DNA of 5,674 nucleotides from an uncultured Candidatus Altimarinota bacterium (GTDB lineage: Bacteria > Patescibacteriota > Gracilibacteria > BD1-5 > JAGOOR01): contig CALETF010000015.1 of NCBI GenBank assembly GCA_937920005.1, positions 1-5,674 on the forward strand. Direction: 5' to 3'. This document shows positions 5,649 to 5,674 of this stretch, piece after piece. The notes beneath the pieces were generated by a model, which worked only from the letters and a program-made list of their open reading frames with translations, was not told the DNA's origin and did no database searches. Made by a program: the position numbers and the translations under genes. Every line of letters starts with the position of its first letter. Within the stretch, counting starts at the first letter, position 1.

Positions 5649-5674
5649 GTAGCCGTAGTTCAGCTGGAAGAACG
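5649..5674 (+). tRNA. tRNA, 5' part only (identity unknown)
   Basis: The last 26 bases fit the start of a tRNA: a 7-base acceptor strand GTAGCCG (5649-5655), then T8-A9, a D stem GTTC/GAAC with loop AGCTGGAA that contains the G18-G19 pair, and position 26. The anticodon and 3' half lie beyond the window, so the amino acid cannot be given. The D arm resembles that of several bacterial tRNAs, including tRNA-Asn. Confidence 0.75.

Overview
The window reads coherently only if UGA is translated as glycine (genetic code 25). That points to a Patescibacteria/CPR organism of the Gracilibacteria (BD1-5/GN02) or Absconditabacteria (SR1) type. Fourteen in-frame TGA codons occur in four genes, and several sit where the protein family requires Gly, such as GKG in MurE and VGP in ThiE. 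Read with the standard code, murE, the lipoprotein gene and thiE would look like broken genes. TAA and TAG are the only stops used.

Layout. On the + strand, 1-201 is the 3' end of murE, followed by a promoter-like region with an inverted repeat (232-258) and an orphan lipoprotein gene (274-1071). A fused thiD2-thiE gene on the - strand (2012 to 1068) converges on it, and the two share one TTAA as their stop codons. Further on the - strand come a strong intrinsic terminator (2036-2066), ribosomal protein S1 (3290 to 2082) and tRNA-His(GTG) (3487 to 3411). The tRNA has its own promoter-like hexamers just after the terminator (3539-3568) of a 117-residue membrane-anchored protein gene (3949 to 3596). 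A 60-bp divergent intergenic region (3950-4009) carries two back-to-back promoters. The right one drives a polyprenyl-phosphate sugar-1-phosphate transferase (4010-5419). A 56-residue charged protein (5473-5643) and the 5' part of a tRNA (5649 to the window end) follow.

Themes. The genes are mostly single transcription units for housekeeping and envelope work: peptidoglycan precursor ligation (MurE), glycan initiation on a lipid carrier, a surface lipoprotein, translation (S1, tRNAs) and the last steps of thiamine phosphate synthesis. No convincing Shine-Dalgarno sequence was found before any start codon. At three genes a -10-like hexamer ends only 6 to 11 bases before the ATG, which suggests leaderless mRNAs. 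UGA-Gly use is uneven: 4 of 7 Gly codons in the murE fragment, about one fifth in the lipoprotein and thiE genes, 2 of 33 in the sugar transferase, and 0 of 32 in S1.

No mobile element, CRISPR array or defence system is visible. The window is mainly ordinary core genome of an organism with an unusual code; the novelty lies in the recoding pattern, the apparent leaderless starts and two uncharacterised envelope proteins.
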